Source: Acidimicrobiales bacterium
GTDB taxonomy: Bacteria > Actinomycetota > Acidimicrobiia > Acidimicrobiales > MedAcidi-G1
Direction: 5' to 3'
Length of the DNA: 64,000 bases
Assembly (NCBI GenBank): GCA_030747595.1
Contig: JASLKK010000001.1
Coordinates: 124,001-188,000, forward strand
Part shown: one piece after another, positions 35,223 through 44,603 of the stretch
Layout of the letters: each line of letters starts with the position of its first letter
How positions within the stretch are numbered: the stretch's first letter is position 1
Notes under the pieces: generated by a model
Databases searched by the model: none
Told to the model about the DNA's origin: nothing
The model's input: the letters and a program-made list of their open reading frames with translations, nothing else
Position numbers and translations under genes: made by a program

Positions 35223-37622
35223 CTAGCGGCCCCGGACTCGCCCCCGTAGGAGAAGAGCGGTGATCCGCGGTGCGGCGGCTACCAACAGGCCACCGGCGGC
35301 CACACAGATCGCCGCCGTCAACCAAGCCGAGTCGGGTGGGACGACCAACTCGAAGTAGTCGCGTGCGAACGGCCACGCCATAGTCACCGCGTAGAGCCCA
35401 CCCATGGCGGCAGCCAGGGCCAGCTTCCAGGGGCGAAGCGGTCGACTGATCCCCAGGAGGATGGCTAGCCCCACCCCGAGAAGGGTGAGGGTGGCTGCCG
35501 TACGGGCCTCGGCCAACGAGGCATCCGACCGGCGAACCACCTCGTAACAGACGAACGTGGCAGCCGACGCGGCCACCCCGGCGGGGAGGGACCATCGCAG
35601 GACCCGGGGGAGGAAGCCGGGCCGCACCAGGGAGTCGTCGGGCGCCAGCGCCAGGAAGAAACCGGGAAGGCCGATCGATATGGAGCCGATGAGGGTGAGC
35701 TGCTTGGGTAGGAACGGGAACGGCACGCCGAACAGCCCGACGAGGACGGTCAGCAGCACGGCGTAGGTGGCCTTGGTGAGGAAGAGGTTGGCCACCCGCT
35801 CGATGTTGTTAATGACCCGGCGGCCCTCGGCCACCACCCGGGGCAGCGTCGAGAACCGATCGTCGAGGAGGACCAGCTGGGCGACAGCCCGGGACGCCGA
35901 ACTTCCGGAGCCCATGGCGATTCCCATGTCGGCATCCTTGAGGGCCAGGACGTCGTTGACACCATCGCCCGTCATGGCCACCGTCCGGCCACGGGCCTGT
36001 AGGGCGCGGACCATGGCCTGCTTCTGGTGGGGCGTGACCCGTCCAAACACCGAGCGGTCAACCAGGTCGCCGGTCAGGGCCTCGGCCAGCATTTCGGGGT
36101 CGTCGGGCAGGGTGCGGGCATCGACACCTTCCTCGGCACCGGGAATGCCGGCACGTCGGGCCACGGCGGCCACGGTGGCCGGATGGTCGCCCGAGATCAC
36201 CTTCAGGTCCAGTCCCTGTTCGACGAACCAGGCGAGAATCTCCGGCGCCTCGGCCTTGACTGTGTCGGTAAGCAACACCAGACACAGGGGCAGTCGGGCT
36301 GACGGGAGTTCGTCGGCGGGGGCGTCGGGGTCGTAACTCGATCGGGTCACGACGAGGACCCGGTGTCCGTCATCGGCCAGTTCGGTCACTCGGTCACGAG
36401 CCACGGACCACTCGCCGACCGGTAGGAGCACGTCGGGGGCGCCCAGGTGGTGGACGACCCGAGAGGCATCATCGAGCCCGTGGGGAGCGAAGGTCGCGGC
36501 AGCCCACTTCCGGGCTGAGGAGAACGGCACGGCGTCGACCACCGTCCAGCCGGGGTTGGGCAGGGCGGTGGCCAGTGCGACCAGAGTGGGATTGGGTGAC
36601 GGGTCGGCGCCCGCCATGGCGCCGACGGCTGCCGCAGCGTCGGCAGCCGTAGTCGCGCCGATGACCTCCAGGTCGGCCAAGGAGATCTCGCCGGTGGTGA
36701 TGGTGCCCGTCTTGTCGAGGCACAGGGTGTCGACCCGGGCCAAGAGTTCGACCGAGGCCAACTCCCGAGCTAGTGCCCGGCGCCGGGCGAGGGTGATCAC
36801 CCCGACGATGAACGAGAGGCTGGTGAGGAGTACCAAGCCATCGGGGACCATGGCCACCGCTGCGGCCACCGTGCCTCGGAGGGCTTCCTGCCAGAGGTCC
36901 TCGGTGACCAGCAGGCGCAGAAGCAGCAGTCCGGCGGCCGGGGGAATGACCATGGTCAGCCAACGAAGGACTAGGTCCACCCCGGATCGCAGCTCGCTGC
37001 CCACCAAGGTGAAGCGCCGGGCCTCCTCGGCCAGGGTGGCGGCGTACGAACCGCTTCCGATGTGGGTGGCCCGGTAGAGGCCCGAGCCGGCCGAGACGAA
37101 ACTCCCGGAGAGCACCTCGTCGCCGACCGCCTTATCCACCGGATCGGCCTCTCCGGTCAAGAGCGACTCGTCGACCTCCAGCCCGGCAGCATCGACCACA
37201 GTGCCGTCGACCACCACCTGATCGCCCGGAGATAGCAATAGAAGGTCGTCGGCCACCACTCCGGAAACCGCGAGATCAAGGGTGTCGCCGTCACGGATCA
37301 CCCGAGCCCTCGGTGCCGACAACACGGTCAGTTCATTGAGGGTCCGACGCGCCTTGAGTTCCTGAAGGGTCCCGATCACGCTGTTGGAGACGATGACGCC
37401 GGCGAACAGGGCGTCACCCGGGAAGCCGGCCACCAGGATCAGCACGAGGAGCGCCCCCATGATGGCGTTGACCGGAGTGAGGACGTTGGCTCGGAGGATT
37501 TCGCCGGTGGTGCGAACCGGCGCGTCAGGCACGTTGTTGACCCGGCCATCGGCCACTCGGTCGGCCACCTCCCCGGCGGTGAGTCCGTTGGTCAGGTCCG
37601 TCACGGCCGTCTCAGCATCCAC
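35223..37622 (-). CDS. P-type cation-transporting ATPase, CtpE-like
   Basis: 799-residue membrane pump. A-domain VDESLLTGEADPVDK, phosphorylated D303 in LDKTGT, hinge TGDGVNDVLALKDADMGIAM near residue 550. The membrane motif MVPDGLVLLTSLSF between helices is like mycobacterial CtpE, a calcium transporter, as is the general order of segments. No N-terminal heavy-metal domain and no CPC motif, so not a copper/zinc pump. Ca2+ is the likeliest ion, by similarity remembered rather than computed. Stands alone between gdhA and a Nudix gene. Confidence 0.88.
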   Translation of the reverse strand: MDAETAVTDLTNGLTAGEVADRVADGRVNNVPDAPVRTTGEILRANVLTPVNAIMGALLVLILVAGFPGDALFAGVIVSNSVIGTLQELKARRTLNELTVLSAPRARVIRDGDTLDLAVSGVVADDLLLLSPGDQVVVDGTVVDAAGLEVDESLLTGEADPVDKAVGDEVLSGSFVSAGSGLYRATHIGSGSYAATLAEEARRFTLVGSELRSGVDLVLRWLTMVIPPAAGLLLLRLLVTEDLWQEALRGTVAAAVAMVPDGLVLLTSLSFIVGVITLARRRALARELASVELLARVDTLCLDKTGTITTGEISLADLEVIGATTAADAAAAVGAMAGADPSPNPTLVALATALPNPGWTVVDAVPFSSARKWAAATFAPHGLDDASRVVHHLGAPDVLLPVGEWSVARDRVTELADDGHRVLVVTRSSYDPDAPADELPSARLPLCLVLLTDTVKAEAPEILAWFVEQGLDLKVISGDHPATVAAVARRAGIPGAEEGVDARTLPDDPEMLAEALTGDLVDRSVFGRVTPHQKQAMVRALQARGRTVAMTGDGVNDVLALKDADMGIAMGSGSSASRAVAQLVLLDDRFSTLPRVVAEGRRVINNIERVANLFLTKATYAVLLTVLVGLFGVPFPFLPKQLTLIGSISIGLPGFFLALAPDDSLVRPGFLPRVLRWSLPAGVAASAATFVCYEVVRRSDASLAEARTAATLTLLGVGLAILLGISRPLRPWKLALAAAMGGLYAVTMAWPFARDYFELVVPPDSAWLTAAICVAAGGLLVAAAPRITALLLRGRVRGR

Positions 37623-37718
37623 GGGCGCCGATGGTACGCGGACGCCCCGGGATCGGCTGCCCCGGGATCGGGAGACTTGGGAGAGGAGGGCTTGGGCGGC
37701 GGGGCTGATGCCCGGCGA

Positions 37719-38477
37719 TCAGTTTCGGGTGTCGGTGAACACATAGCCGGTTTCGACGAGGGTGAGGCGGTGGCGGGGTCCCTCGATGGAAGGGTCGTTG
37801 ACCTCGTACCCGGCGTCGCCGGTCCACATGGCAACCGGCCCGTCGTCGGTCCGGGCCATGTGCGTCTCGTAGAACGGTGGATCCTCCGCGTCGAGTACCT
37901 CGAGGGCCTCGGCCACCGTGGCAAACGACTTCAGGCGGTGCAGGGTCATCCACGTGGGTGGGGCCAGTTCGATGTCGCCGCGGTCGCGTCGGTCCAGGGC
38001 GTCGACGGGACGCATCCACTCGTGTTCGGTGATCTCGCCGTCGTCGATGGCGACTGCCGAGGCCGGCCCCTCATGGTGCGTCGCGAAGAAGAAGGTGGCG
38101 AACCGTTTCGGCATGACGGGAGGCGGAACCCAGTGGGCGAACCAGACGAGTGCCGCCGGATCCACGGCGACCGATGCCTCCTCAGCTGCTTCGCGGGCCG
38201 CAGCGGCTGCCGCAGTGGCCAGTTCGTCGGTCGCCCCGTCATCGCCGACGACTTGGTCAGAAGCATCGATCTTCCCGCCGGGAAAGACCCACATGCCACC
38301 GAAGGCGATCTGGGAGTTCTTGCGGAGCATGAGGGTCTCGATGCCCGCCTCTCCGTCGCTCAGCACAACCACGGTGGCTGCCGGGATCAGCAAGGAATCG
38401 CCGTGCTCAGCGTGGTGTCGCGCATAGGCGTCGTAACGCCGGTGGTCGCGGTGATGGCCGGCGTCGGTGCCGGTCAT
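37719..38477 (-). CDS. Nudix hydrolase (NUDT7/NUDT19-like)
   Basis: 252 residues. The Nudix box is split by an insertion: VFPGGKIDASDQ, about 17 residues, then AAREAAEEASVAV, as in the acyl-CoA diphosphatase-like NUDT7/19 group. It probably hydrolyses CoA esters or related nucleotide diphosphates. Its ATG overlaps the stop of the upstream CoA-transferase gene by four bases, which supports a CoA-related role. Confidence 0.85.
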   Translation of the reverse strand: MTGTDAGHHRDHRRYDAYARHHAEHGDSLLIPAATVVVLSDGEAGIETLMLRKNSQIAFGGMWVFPGGKIDASDQVVGDDGATDELATAAAAAAREAAEEASVAVDPAALVWFAHWVPPPVMPKRFATFFFATHHEGPASAVAIDDGEITEHEWMRPVDALDRRDRGDIELAPPTWMTLHRLKSFATVAEALEVLDAEDPPFYETHMARTDDGPVAMWTGDAGYEVNDPSIEGPRHRLTLVETGYVFTDTRN

Positions 38478-39661
38478 CGGATCACCCCGGCCATCCGGAG
38501 TTCGTCGATCCGTTCACCCCGTCCGGTCTCGGTCACCACCTCGTCGGAATGCTGCCCGAGGGTGGGTGCTGCGGGTTCCCGGAGTACCGCTGGGGTCCCG
38601 TGGAACTGGGCCGGTACCCGATGGTGGCGGACCCGACCAGCCGCCGGATGGTCGAACTCGGTGAACAGGCCGTTGGCCACCACCTGGGGATCGTCGATCA
38701 CCTCTTCGACAGCTCGCACCAAGCCGAATGGCACCTGGTTGTCGTCCAGGCGGGTTTCGGCTTCGGCGACGGTCATGCGGGTGGCGTTTACGCGGACCTC
38801 CCGGTGGATGGCCGTCGACTTGTGGCGGTTGGCTGCCCGGTCGCGGATGGTGGCCAGATCGGGGTCCGAGCTGTCGACCCGCATGGCCCTGGCCAGCCCG
38901 TGGAACTCGTCGTCGGCAGGGACGGCAATCGCCGCGAATCCGCCATCGAAGGCAAACGGAGTGTTGTTGGCTGCCACCGACTGGGGCCCCGAGTGGTCGC
39001 CCTCCAAGATGACCTCGTGGTCGGCGCCATCCACGAAGAGGAAGGCAACGGAGGCATCCAGCATCGATAGTTCGATGTGCTGGCCCCCTGCTCCGCGCTC
39101 GCGGGCGAACAGGGCGGCGGTAATTGCCTGACAGGCGGTGTAGGCGGTGATCTTGTCGCACACCAGCTGTTTGAGGAACCGGGGATGGTCATCGTTCAGG
39201 CCGGTCTGGTTGGCCGCTAGACCCGAATGGGCCTGGATCACCGTGTCGTAGACCCTTCGATGGCTGTACGGGCCGTCGGGGCCGAAGCCGGTCAAGTCTG
39301 CGTAGACGATGTCGGGTCTGATGGCCGCCACCTCGTCGTAGGTGATCCCGAGCCGCTCGGCAACACCGGGCCGGAAGTTCTGGACGAGCACGTCGGCCTC
39401 GGAAATGAGGTCGCCCAAGATGGCCTGACCCTCGGCCTGCCGCAGGTCGAGCACCAGCGACCGCTTTCCCCGGTTGGCTACCTGGAACATGGCCGAGATG
39501 CCACCAACCGTCGATCCGAGCCATCGCACGACGTCGCCGTCCGGAGCCTGTTCGACCTTGATGCAATCGGCGCCTTGGTCGACGAGCATCCCTGCGGCCA
39601 GGGGGCCGGTTAGGGCGACGGAGAGATCGACGATTCGAATGCCGTCGAGGGGGCCGGGCAT
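38474..39661 (-). CDS. class III (CaiB/BaiF) acyl-CoA transferase
   Basis: 395 residues from ATG 39661: LDGIRIVDLSVALTGPLAAG, GADCIKVEQAPDGD, ANRGKRSLVLDLR and QNFRPGV are the family blocks; the catalytic aspartate is expected in the LTGFG-DGPYSH region's downstream segment. Transfers CoA between organic acids or races alpha-methyl groups; substrate not assigned. The start is supported by TACCGT six bases upstream (39668-39673, minus strand), so the 22 extra residues in the longer frame are not likely to be translated. Coupled to the Nudix gene. Confidence 0.88.
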   Translation of the reverse strand: MPGPLDGIRIVDLSVALTGPLAAGMLVDQGADCIKVEQAPDGDVVRWLGSTVGGISAMFQVANRGKRSLVLDLRQAEGQAILGDLISEADVLVQNFRPGVAERLGITYDEVAAIRPDIVYADLTGFGPDGPYSHRRVYDTVIQAHSGLAANQTGLNDDHPRFLKQLVCDKITAYTACQAITAALFARERGAGGQHIELSMLDASVAFLFVDGADHEVILEGDHSGPQSVAANNTPFAFDGGFAAIAVPADDEFHGLARAMRVDSSDPDLATIRDRAANRHKSTAIHREVRVNATRMTVAEAETRLDDNQVPFGLVRAVEEVIDDPQVVANGLFTEFDHPAAGRVRHHRVPAQFHGTPAVLREPAAPTLGQHSDEVVTETGRGERIDELRMAGVIR

Positions 39662-39780
39662 GGGGTGACGGTAGTCGGGGCGCTGCTTAGGGGAGCAGCC
39701 GGAGACAGCCCGGACGGCTGGCGACACCTACGGTGCCCGACAATGGCGGCTGTCGTGATGCCGTTCGGAGGGAGCAACCG

Positions 39781-40611
39781 ATGATCAAGGACCTTGACGG
39801 CCGGGTGGCCGTGGTGACCGGAGCAGCGTCGGGCATCGGTCTGGCCATGGTCGAGGCGTTTCTGGACCAGGGCATGTCGGTAGTGCTCTCCGACGTGGAC
39901 GAATCTGCACTGGCCGTTCAGGTCGACCGGTTGGCGGCTGCCGTCGGGTCGACCGACCGGGTCAGCGGCATGGTGTGCGACGTGGCCGACGCGGATGCTG
40001 TCACTGCTCTGGCGGACACAGCGTGGAGCCGTCACGGTGGCGTCCACGTGTTATGCAACAACGCAGGGGTCGGCCCGGCAGGTGCGATGTTGGACACCAC
40101 GGCGTCGGAGTGGCGATGGACCTTCGAGGTCAATGTGTTGGGCGTGGCCCATGGCGTTCTTGCCTTCGCTCCACGGATGGTCGATGCCGGGGTCGGGCAC
40201 ATTGTGAACGTGGCTTCCCAGGCCGGTCTGATGACCACTGCCTTCCTCGGCATGTACGCGTCTAGCAAGCACGCCGTGGTGGGCCTGTCCGAGGCGCTCT
40301 ACCGGGAGCTGGAACTCTCACCGGTTGGCGTGTCGTGCCTGTGTCCCGAACTGGTATCGACGGCCATCTTCGACGTGGCCCGTGTGCGGCCCGATTGGGT
40401 CGACGTTCATGAGACCAGTGAGGCCACCCAGGGTTCGCTGGCCGAGTTGCTGGGTGACCGAGGGATCAGCACCGGACTGGTCGCTGAACGGGTGGTCGAC
40501 GCGGTTCGCGATGGCCGGTTCTGGGTGTTCACCCACGACGTCACGGTGCCCGCAGCAGCTCGACGGTTCGAGGACCTTCAGACAGGACGGAACCCGACGG
40601 ACGCCCCCTGA
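39781..40611 (+). CDS. short-chain dehydrogenase/reductase
   Basis: 276 residues from ATG 39781, preceded by GGAGGGA eight bases upstream. NAD(P) motif TGAASGIGLAM, NNAGVG, and catalytic Y159 and K163 (GMYASSKHA). The C-terminal part lacks the usual VDGG end and has a longer helical tail with VVDAVRDGRFWVFTHD, seen in many actinobacterial SDRs of unknown substrate. Divergent from the CoA transferase. Confidence 0.87.
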   Translation: MIKDLDGRVAVVTGAASGIGLAMVEAFLDQGMSVVLSDVDESALAVQVDRLAAAVGSTDRVSGMVCDVADADAVTALADTAWSRHGGVHVLCNNAGVGPAGAMLDTTASEWRWTFEVNVLGVAHGVLAFAPRMVDAGVGHIVNVASQAGLMTTAFLGMYASSKHAVVGLSEALYRELELSPVGVSCLCPELVSTAIFDVARVRPDWVDVHETSEATQGSLAELLGDRGISTGLVAERVVDAVRDGRFWVFTHDVTVPAAARRFEDLQTGRNPTDAP

Positions 40612-40683
40612 CCGGCCTGGATTCCCAGTCAAGGCTGTGCCTGTTCCTCAGCCGCCCAGCACGTATCTAGAGGAAGCGTCAGA

Positions 40684-41100
40684 TCAGAAGGGAGTCCGGT
40701 CGAACCAGGCGCTCTCCTCGCGGAGGTCGCGGCTTCGCCACCCCTCGGCGGTCCGGACGAGGTCATGGTGGTACCAACCGCCGGTGAACCAGGTTTCGCC
40801 GCCCGGCAGGCGCATCGGATTGTTGAACATGGCGGTCACCGTGGCCGAGTTGCCGTCGACAACCACGTCGACGTTGGAAACCAGATGCTGGGTCATCTCG
40901 AACATCTCCAGCGAGGTCGACAGGAACTCGACGACCTCCTCGAGGTTCCCGGCGATCCCACCGGCCGAGGTGTAGTCGATCATGGCGTCGGCGGTGAAGA
41001 CGCTGCGGTAGCCGTCCCAGTCGCGACGGTCGACCGCGGTGGCGTACCGGGTGAGGAGGTCCCCGATAGCGATTCGGTCGGCGAGAGCCTGAAGGTCCAT
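40684..41100 (-). CDS. SnoaL-like / NTF2-fold protein
   Basis: 138 residues. The N-terminal helix LADRIAIGDLLTRYATAVDRRDWDGY and the following VFTADAMIDY are typical of the SnoaL_4 group; C-terminal strands GGWYHHDLVRTAEGWRSRDL complete the cone fold. The group includes ketosteroid-isomerase-like and polyketide cyclase-like enzymes and binding proteins. A role in steroid or aromatic metabolism is suggested only by its neighbour. TAGATT six bases before the ATG (41107-41112, minus strand) suggests leaderless transcription divergent from the P450. Confidence 0.82.
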   Translation of the reverse strand: MDLQALADRIAIGDLLTRYATAVDRRDWDGYRSVFTADAMIDYTSAGGIAGNLEEVVEFLSTSLEMFEMTQHLVSNVDVVVDGNSATVTAMFNNPMRLPGGETWFTGGWYHHDLVRTAEGWRSRDLREESAWFDRTPF

Positions 41101-41175
41101 GGGGGAAATCTAGAACTGAGATCGGATGGATACCGGATCGGGCCCGGACCCAATCCTGTGCCTATGGTCTCGCCC

Positions 41176-42447
41176 ATGATGAACGCTTCTGCCACCGGGC
41201 GCCCGCTCGAAGACCTCGACCTGTCGCGGATCGACCCGCTCTGGTCCGGTCCGATGGAGGATCGGCTGGACGGCTTCTCGGCGTTGCGTCGCCACGACCC
41301 GATCCGGTTCTTCGCCGAGGAGGGCAACGAGTACCTGGCCGCCGGCCCGGGTTACTGGGCGGTCACCCGCCATGCCGACGTGGTGGATGCCAGCCGCCGT
41401 CCCGACGCGTTCTGCTCGGGCGAGGGAACCAACATCCCCGACCTCCCGCCGGAGTTCCGGGAGTTCTTTGGATCGATGATCAGCATGGACGACCCCCGTC
41501 ACGCTCGATTCCGAAAGATCGTCTCCGCTGGGTTCACCCCACGGATGATGCGGTCCCTGGAGGACGGGGTGGTGTCCACGGCTAGCGGGATCGTGGATCG
41601 AGTGGCCGGACTCGGCTCGTGTGACTTCGTGACCGAGGTAGCGGCCCGGCTTCCGCTGGTGGTGATCTGCGACATGATGGGAATCGCCGCCGATCGCCAT
41701 GACGAGGTGTTCGACCTTTCCAACATCGTGCTCAGCCAGGGCGACCCCGAGTACATCCCTGAGGGCTCTAACCCGTTGGAGGCCTTCCTGGCAGCCGGAG
41801 CGGGGCTGTCGGCCATCATGCAGGAGACGGCCGCGGACCGGCGGGGCGGCGACGGCGAGGATCTCACCTCACTGCTGGTGAACGCCGAGGTGGATGGCGA
41901 GCGACTCACCACCGAGGAACTGTCCTCCTTCTTCGTCCTGTTGTGCGTGGCCGGCAACGAGACGACCCGCAACGCCATCTCGTGGGGTCTCCACTACCTC
42001 ACCACCAACCCGGATCAGCGGGACCGGTGGTTGGCTGACATCGACGGGGTGATGTCCACCGCGGTGGACGAGATCGTCCGGATGTCCAGCCCGGTGATCC
42101 ACTTCCGCCGCACGGCGACCGCCGACGGGGTGCGGCTCGGAGACCAGGAATTCAAGGCCGGCGAGAAGCTGGTGCTCTGGTATGCCTCGGCCAACCGGGA
42201 CGAGACGGTGTTCGTCGACCCAGACCGTTTTGACGTGACCCGGGATCCCAATCCGCACGTGGGCTTCGGTGGCCCGGGCCCCCATTTCTGTCTGGGCGCC
42301 CATCTGGCCCGTCGTGAGGTCGGGGTGATGTTCCGGGAACTGCTGACCCGTCTACCCGACATCCACGCCACCACCGGGCCCGACCGTCTGCGATCCAACT
42401 TCGTCAACGGGATCAAGCACCTACCCTGCGCGTTCACCCCGGCGTAG
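41176..42447 (+). CDS. cytochrome P450, steroid/terpene type (CYP125/CYP142-like)
   Basis: 423 residues. Heme-ligand C372 in GPGPHFCLGAHLARRE; oxygen-activation motif VAGNETTRNAIS near residue 258; ExxR as EIVR. The stretch DDPRHARFRKIVSAGFTPR and the C-terminal SNFVNGIKHLPC resemble the mycobacterial CYP125/142/124 clade that hydroxylates cholesterol side chains or methyl-branched lipids. Start: TATGGT (41163-41168) lies seven bases before ATG 41176; ATG 41164 and 41179 are alternatives. Two kilobases from the steroid cluster. Confidence 0.9.
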   Translation: MMNASATGRPLEDLDLSRIDPLWSGPMEDRLDGFSALRRHDPIRFFAEEGNEYLAAGPGYWAVTRHADVVDASRRPDAFCSGEGTNIPDLPPEFREFFGSMISMDDPRHARFRKIVSAGFTPRMMRSLEDGVVSTASGIVDRVAGLGSCDFVTEVAARLPLVVICDMMGIAADRHDEVFDLSNIVLSQGDPEYIPEGSNPLEAFLAAGAGLSAIMQETAADRRGGDGEDLTSLLVNAEVDGERLTTEELSSFFVLLCVAGNETTRNAISWGLHYLTTNPDQRDRWLADIDGVMSTAVDEIVRMSSPVIHFRRTATADGVRLGDQEFKAGEKLVLWYASANRDETVFVDPDRFDVTRDPNPHVGFGGPGPHFCLGAHLARREVGVMFRELLTRLPDIHATTGPDRLRSNFVNGIKHLPCAFTPA

Positions 42448-42456
42448 CAGCCCGGC

Positions 42457-42475
42457 GCCCGTGCCCAGGGCGGGC
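42457..42475. terminator. hairpin between convergent P450 and epimerase genes
   Basis: GCCCG (42457-42461), nine-base loop with further internal pairing (CCC/GGG), CGGGC (42471-42475). Lies in the 30-base gap between two convergent stop codons. No T-tract. Weak bidirectional terminator candidate. Confidence 0.35.
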
Positions 42476-42477
42476 AG

Positions 42478-43398
42478 TCAGACGCCGGTGGAGCCGGCGC
42501 GGGCTTCGAGGGTGGCGATCATGCCGTCGCGCCAGTCGATGGAGCACGGTCCGGTGAGGGAATGGCGCTTGGTGGGGTCCGCAGCGCTCCCTGGTTGTCC
42601 GCCCGGGAGGTCGTAATAGGCGATTTCAGGATCGACACCGAGGTGGGCACCGAACGCCGCGGTCCAGTCCTCGGCGGTCACCATGTCGTCGCCGCACCAG
42701 TTCACAATCGTGGCCGGGGTCGATGCGGCATCGAGGAGGGCGGCTACCTGGTGAGCCATGTCCTCCTCGTGGATGGGGCTGTAGGCGTTCGGTCCGGGCT
42801 TGCGTAGCCACACGGGCTGGCCGGCGGCCACCCAGTCCCCGTGGTACGCGGGCAGGCCACCGTTCGGTCCATAGCTGGCGTTGATCCGGGCAATGGTGGT
42901 GGGAAGGTCGAGGACGCGGGCCATGGTCCGGGCCACAGCTTCCTGAGAGACCTTGGAGACGCCGTAGGTCGGGCTGTGGGGAGCGGTCGGGTCACCCAAC
43001 GGGTCGGTCTCGGTGTAGCGGTGCAGCGGATCCTCGTTGGCCCTGTACACCGAGTTGGTCGAGGCGATGAGAGCGGCTTCGGCGTGCTGACAGTGGGCCA
43101 TGAGCAGACCGGTGGCCTCGGCGTTAGCCCGGATGGCCCGATCGTGGTCGTCGGCCTTTCCCTGCCAGGCAGCGAAGTGGACCAGATGGGTGAAGTCGTC
43201 GGGCAGTCCGCTGAGGTCCCCAGACGCCAGGTCGGCTACGTGGGTCCGCACCCCGATGGATTCGGCACGTTCCTGGCTGCCATCGGCCGAGAAGCGGGCC
43301 ACGCCCCACACGTCGTTGTCCTCCGCCAGGAAGCGGGCGACGGGATGACCGATCTGACCCGTCAGCCCTGTCACGAGGATCCTGCGGTCGCTCAGCAT
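42478..43398 (-). CDS. NAD-dependent epimerase/dehydratase (extended SDR)
   Basis: 306 residues. N-terminal GLTGQIGHPVARFL nucleotide motif (GxxGxxG), catalytic tyrosine and lysine in TYGVSKVSQE, and a later NASYGPNGG typical of sugar-nucleotide epimerases and related dehydrogenases. Substrate unknown. Ten bases after a small conserved-looking ORF on the same strand, probably one transcript. Confidence 0.88.
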   Translation of the reverse strand: MLSDRRILVTGLTGQIGHPVARFLAEDNDVWGVARFSADGSQERAESIGVRTHVADLASGDLSGLPDDFTHLVHFAAWQGKADDHDRAIRANAEATGLLMAHCQHAEAALIASTNSVYRANEDPLHRYTETDPLGDPTAPHSPTYGVSKVSQEAVARTMARVLDLPTTIARINASYGPNGGLPAYHGDWVAAGQPVWLRKPGPNAYSPIHEEDMAHQVAALLDAASTPATIVNWCGDDMVTAEDWTAAFGAHLGVDPEIAYYDLPGGQPGSAADPTKRHSLTGPCSIDWRDGMIATLEARAGSTGV

Positions 43399-43408
43399 CT
43401 CAGGGAAC

Positions 43409-43624
43409 CTACGTCGCGTCGTCCAGTCGGGTCACGCCGAGCGAGAACTCTCCGGCAGCTGCGTAGAACAGCCATCGTCCGGCCGCATCGGGATCGTCGT
43501 CAACCGATACGTCGAGGAGCCAGGGCGGGGTGCGGACCACCGACGGGCCCTGAACGTTGAAGTCGCCGTGTTCGGTGGGCAGGTCGGGATGGTCCCGAGG
43601 GACGATCACATACCGTTCGTGCAT
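43409..43624 (-). CDS. small hypothetical protein upstream of epimerase
   Basis: 71 residues, acidic, no membrane segment. Starts MHERYVIVPRDHPDLPTEHG and contains VRTPPWLLDVSV and GEFSLGVTRLDD. No family recognised. Short spacing to the downstream epimerase and sensible composition support it; GGAG lies about nine bases before the ATG. Confidence 0.6.
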   Translation of the reverse strand: MHERYVIVPRDHPDLPTEHGDFNVQGPSVVRTPPWLLDVSVDDDPDAAGRWLFYAAAGEFSLGVTRLDDAT

Positions 43625-43711
43625 CGATGGGGCTCCGGGAGCGGTGGATAGGGCAGGCTGTTAGTCGCCGGTTCTCTGTGCGCCGGGAACCGTAGGAGAG
43701 AGGTCGACAGG

Positions 43712-44488
43712 ATGTTGGATCGGGATGGGGTGGCAGCGCTGCACGACCTGACGGGTCGAGTGGCCGTGGTGACGGGGGGAAGTCGGGGCATCGGGCTCGC
43801 CGTGGCCCATGCCTTCGCGGCCCAGGGTGCCCGGGTGGTGGTGTCTAGCCGGAAGGCTGAGGCTTGTGGCGAGGCGGTGGCCTCCATCCGTGCCGCCGGG
43901 GGTGAGGCGATCGCCGTACCCGCCCATGTAGGGGACCTTCATGACCTGGAGCAACTGGTCGCTAGCACGGTGGACGCCTTCGGAGGGATCGACGTGCTGG
44001 TCAACAACGCAGCCAACCCGTTGGCCCAGCCCATCGGATCGATCACTGCGGACGCCTACGCCAAGTCGTTCGACGTCAACGTCCGGGGGCCGCTGTTCCT
44101 GTTCCAGGCCTGCCTGCCCCACCTGCTGGAATCGGACCATGCCGCTGTGGTCAACGTGATCTCTGCGGCCGCCTTCTTGCACACTCCGGGGGGGTCGTTG
44201 TACGGGGCAGCCAAGGCGGCACTGCTGCACTTCACGCGGTCGATGGCCGCCGAGTATGCCCAGTCGGGAATCAGGGTCAACGCGCTGGCCCCCGGGCCGA
44301 CCGACACGACAATGGTCCGCAACACCGGCGAGGCGGGGGCGGCGTCCATGGCCCGCTCGACCCGACTGGGCCGTCTGGCAGGTGCCGACGAGATGGTGGG
44401 CGCCGTGCTCTACATGGCGTCCGACGCATCGAGCTTCATGACCGGGCAGTGCATGACCGTCGATGGTGGACTGGTGCCCGCCCGCTGA
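43712..44488 (+). CDS. short-chain dehydrogenase/reductase
   Basis: 258 residues. TGGSRGIGLAVAHAF, NNAANP, serine in NVISAAA, Y164 and K168 (SLYGAAKAA) and the end MTGQCMTVDGGL: complete classical SDR of the FabG-like group. GAGAGAGG upstream acts as the ribosome site. Heads the plus-strand group of steroid-cluster SDRs, but no shared operator is present before it, so its membership is by position only. Confidence 0.88.
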   Translation: MLDRDGVAALHDLTGRVAVVTGGSRGIGLAVAHAFAAQGARVVVSSRKAEACGEAVASIRAAGGEAIAVPAHVGDLHDLEQLVASTVDAFGGIDVLVNNAANPLAQPIGSITADAYAKSFDVNVRGPLFLFQACLPHLLESDHAAVVNVISAAAFLHTPGGSLYGAAKAALLHFTRSMAAEYAQSGIRVNALAPGPTDTTMVRNTGEAGAASMARSTRLGRLAGADEMVGAVLYMASDASSFMTGQCMTVDGGLVPAR

Positions 44489-44538
44489 GACGTGCCCGCT
44501 GAGGTTGGCCCGCTGAACACACCGCCGCCGACCCTCGG

Positions 44539-44570
44539 TAGGGTGGCGACCGAATCTGACGGACCGTCAG
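44539..44570 (+). promoter_or_regulatory. promoter -10 and palindromic operator upstream of the SDR-ipdF pair
   Basis: TAGGGT (44539-44544) is the likely -10 box; CTGACGGACCGTCAG (44556-44570) starts 12 bases after its last base, the same geometry as at 27255-27286. The flanks AAT and GG are shared with the copy at 48942. A repressor bound here would sit just downstream of the transcription start. Confidence 0.75.
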
Positions 44571-44603
44571 GAATGAGATGGTCCATGAGCCCTCGGAGTA
44601 CCC

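Noticed and set aside
37677-39131. 484-codon plus-strand open frame across the Nudix and CoA-transferase genes
   Set aside because: Shadow frame of two recognisable minus-strand genes; no family motifs.
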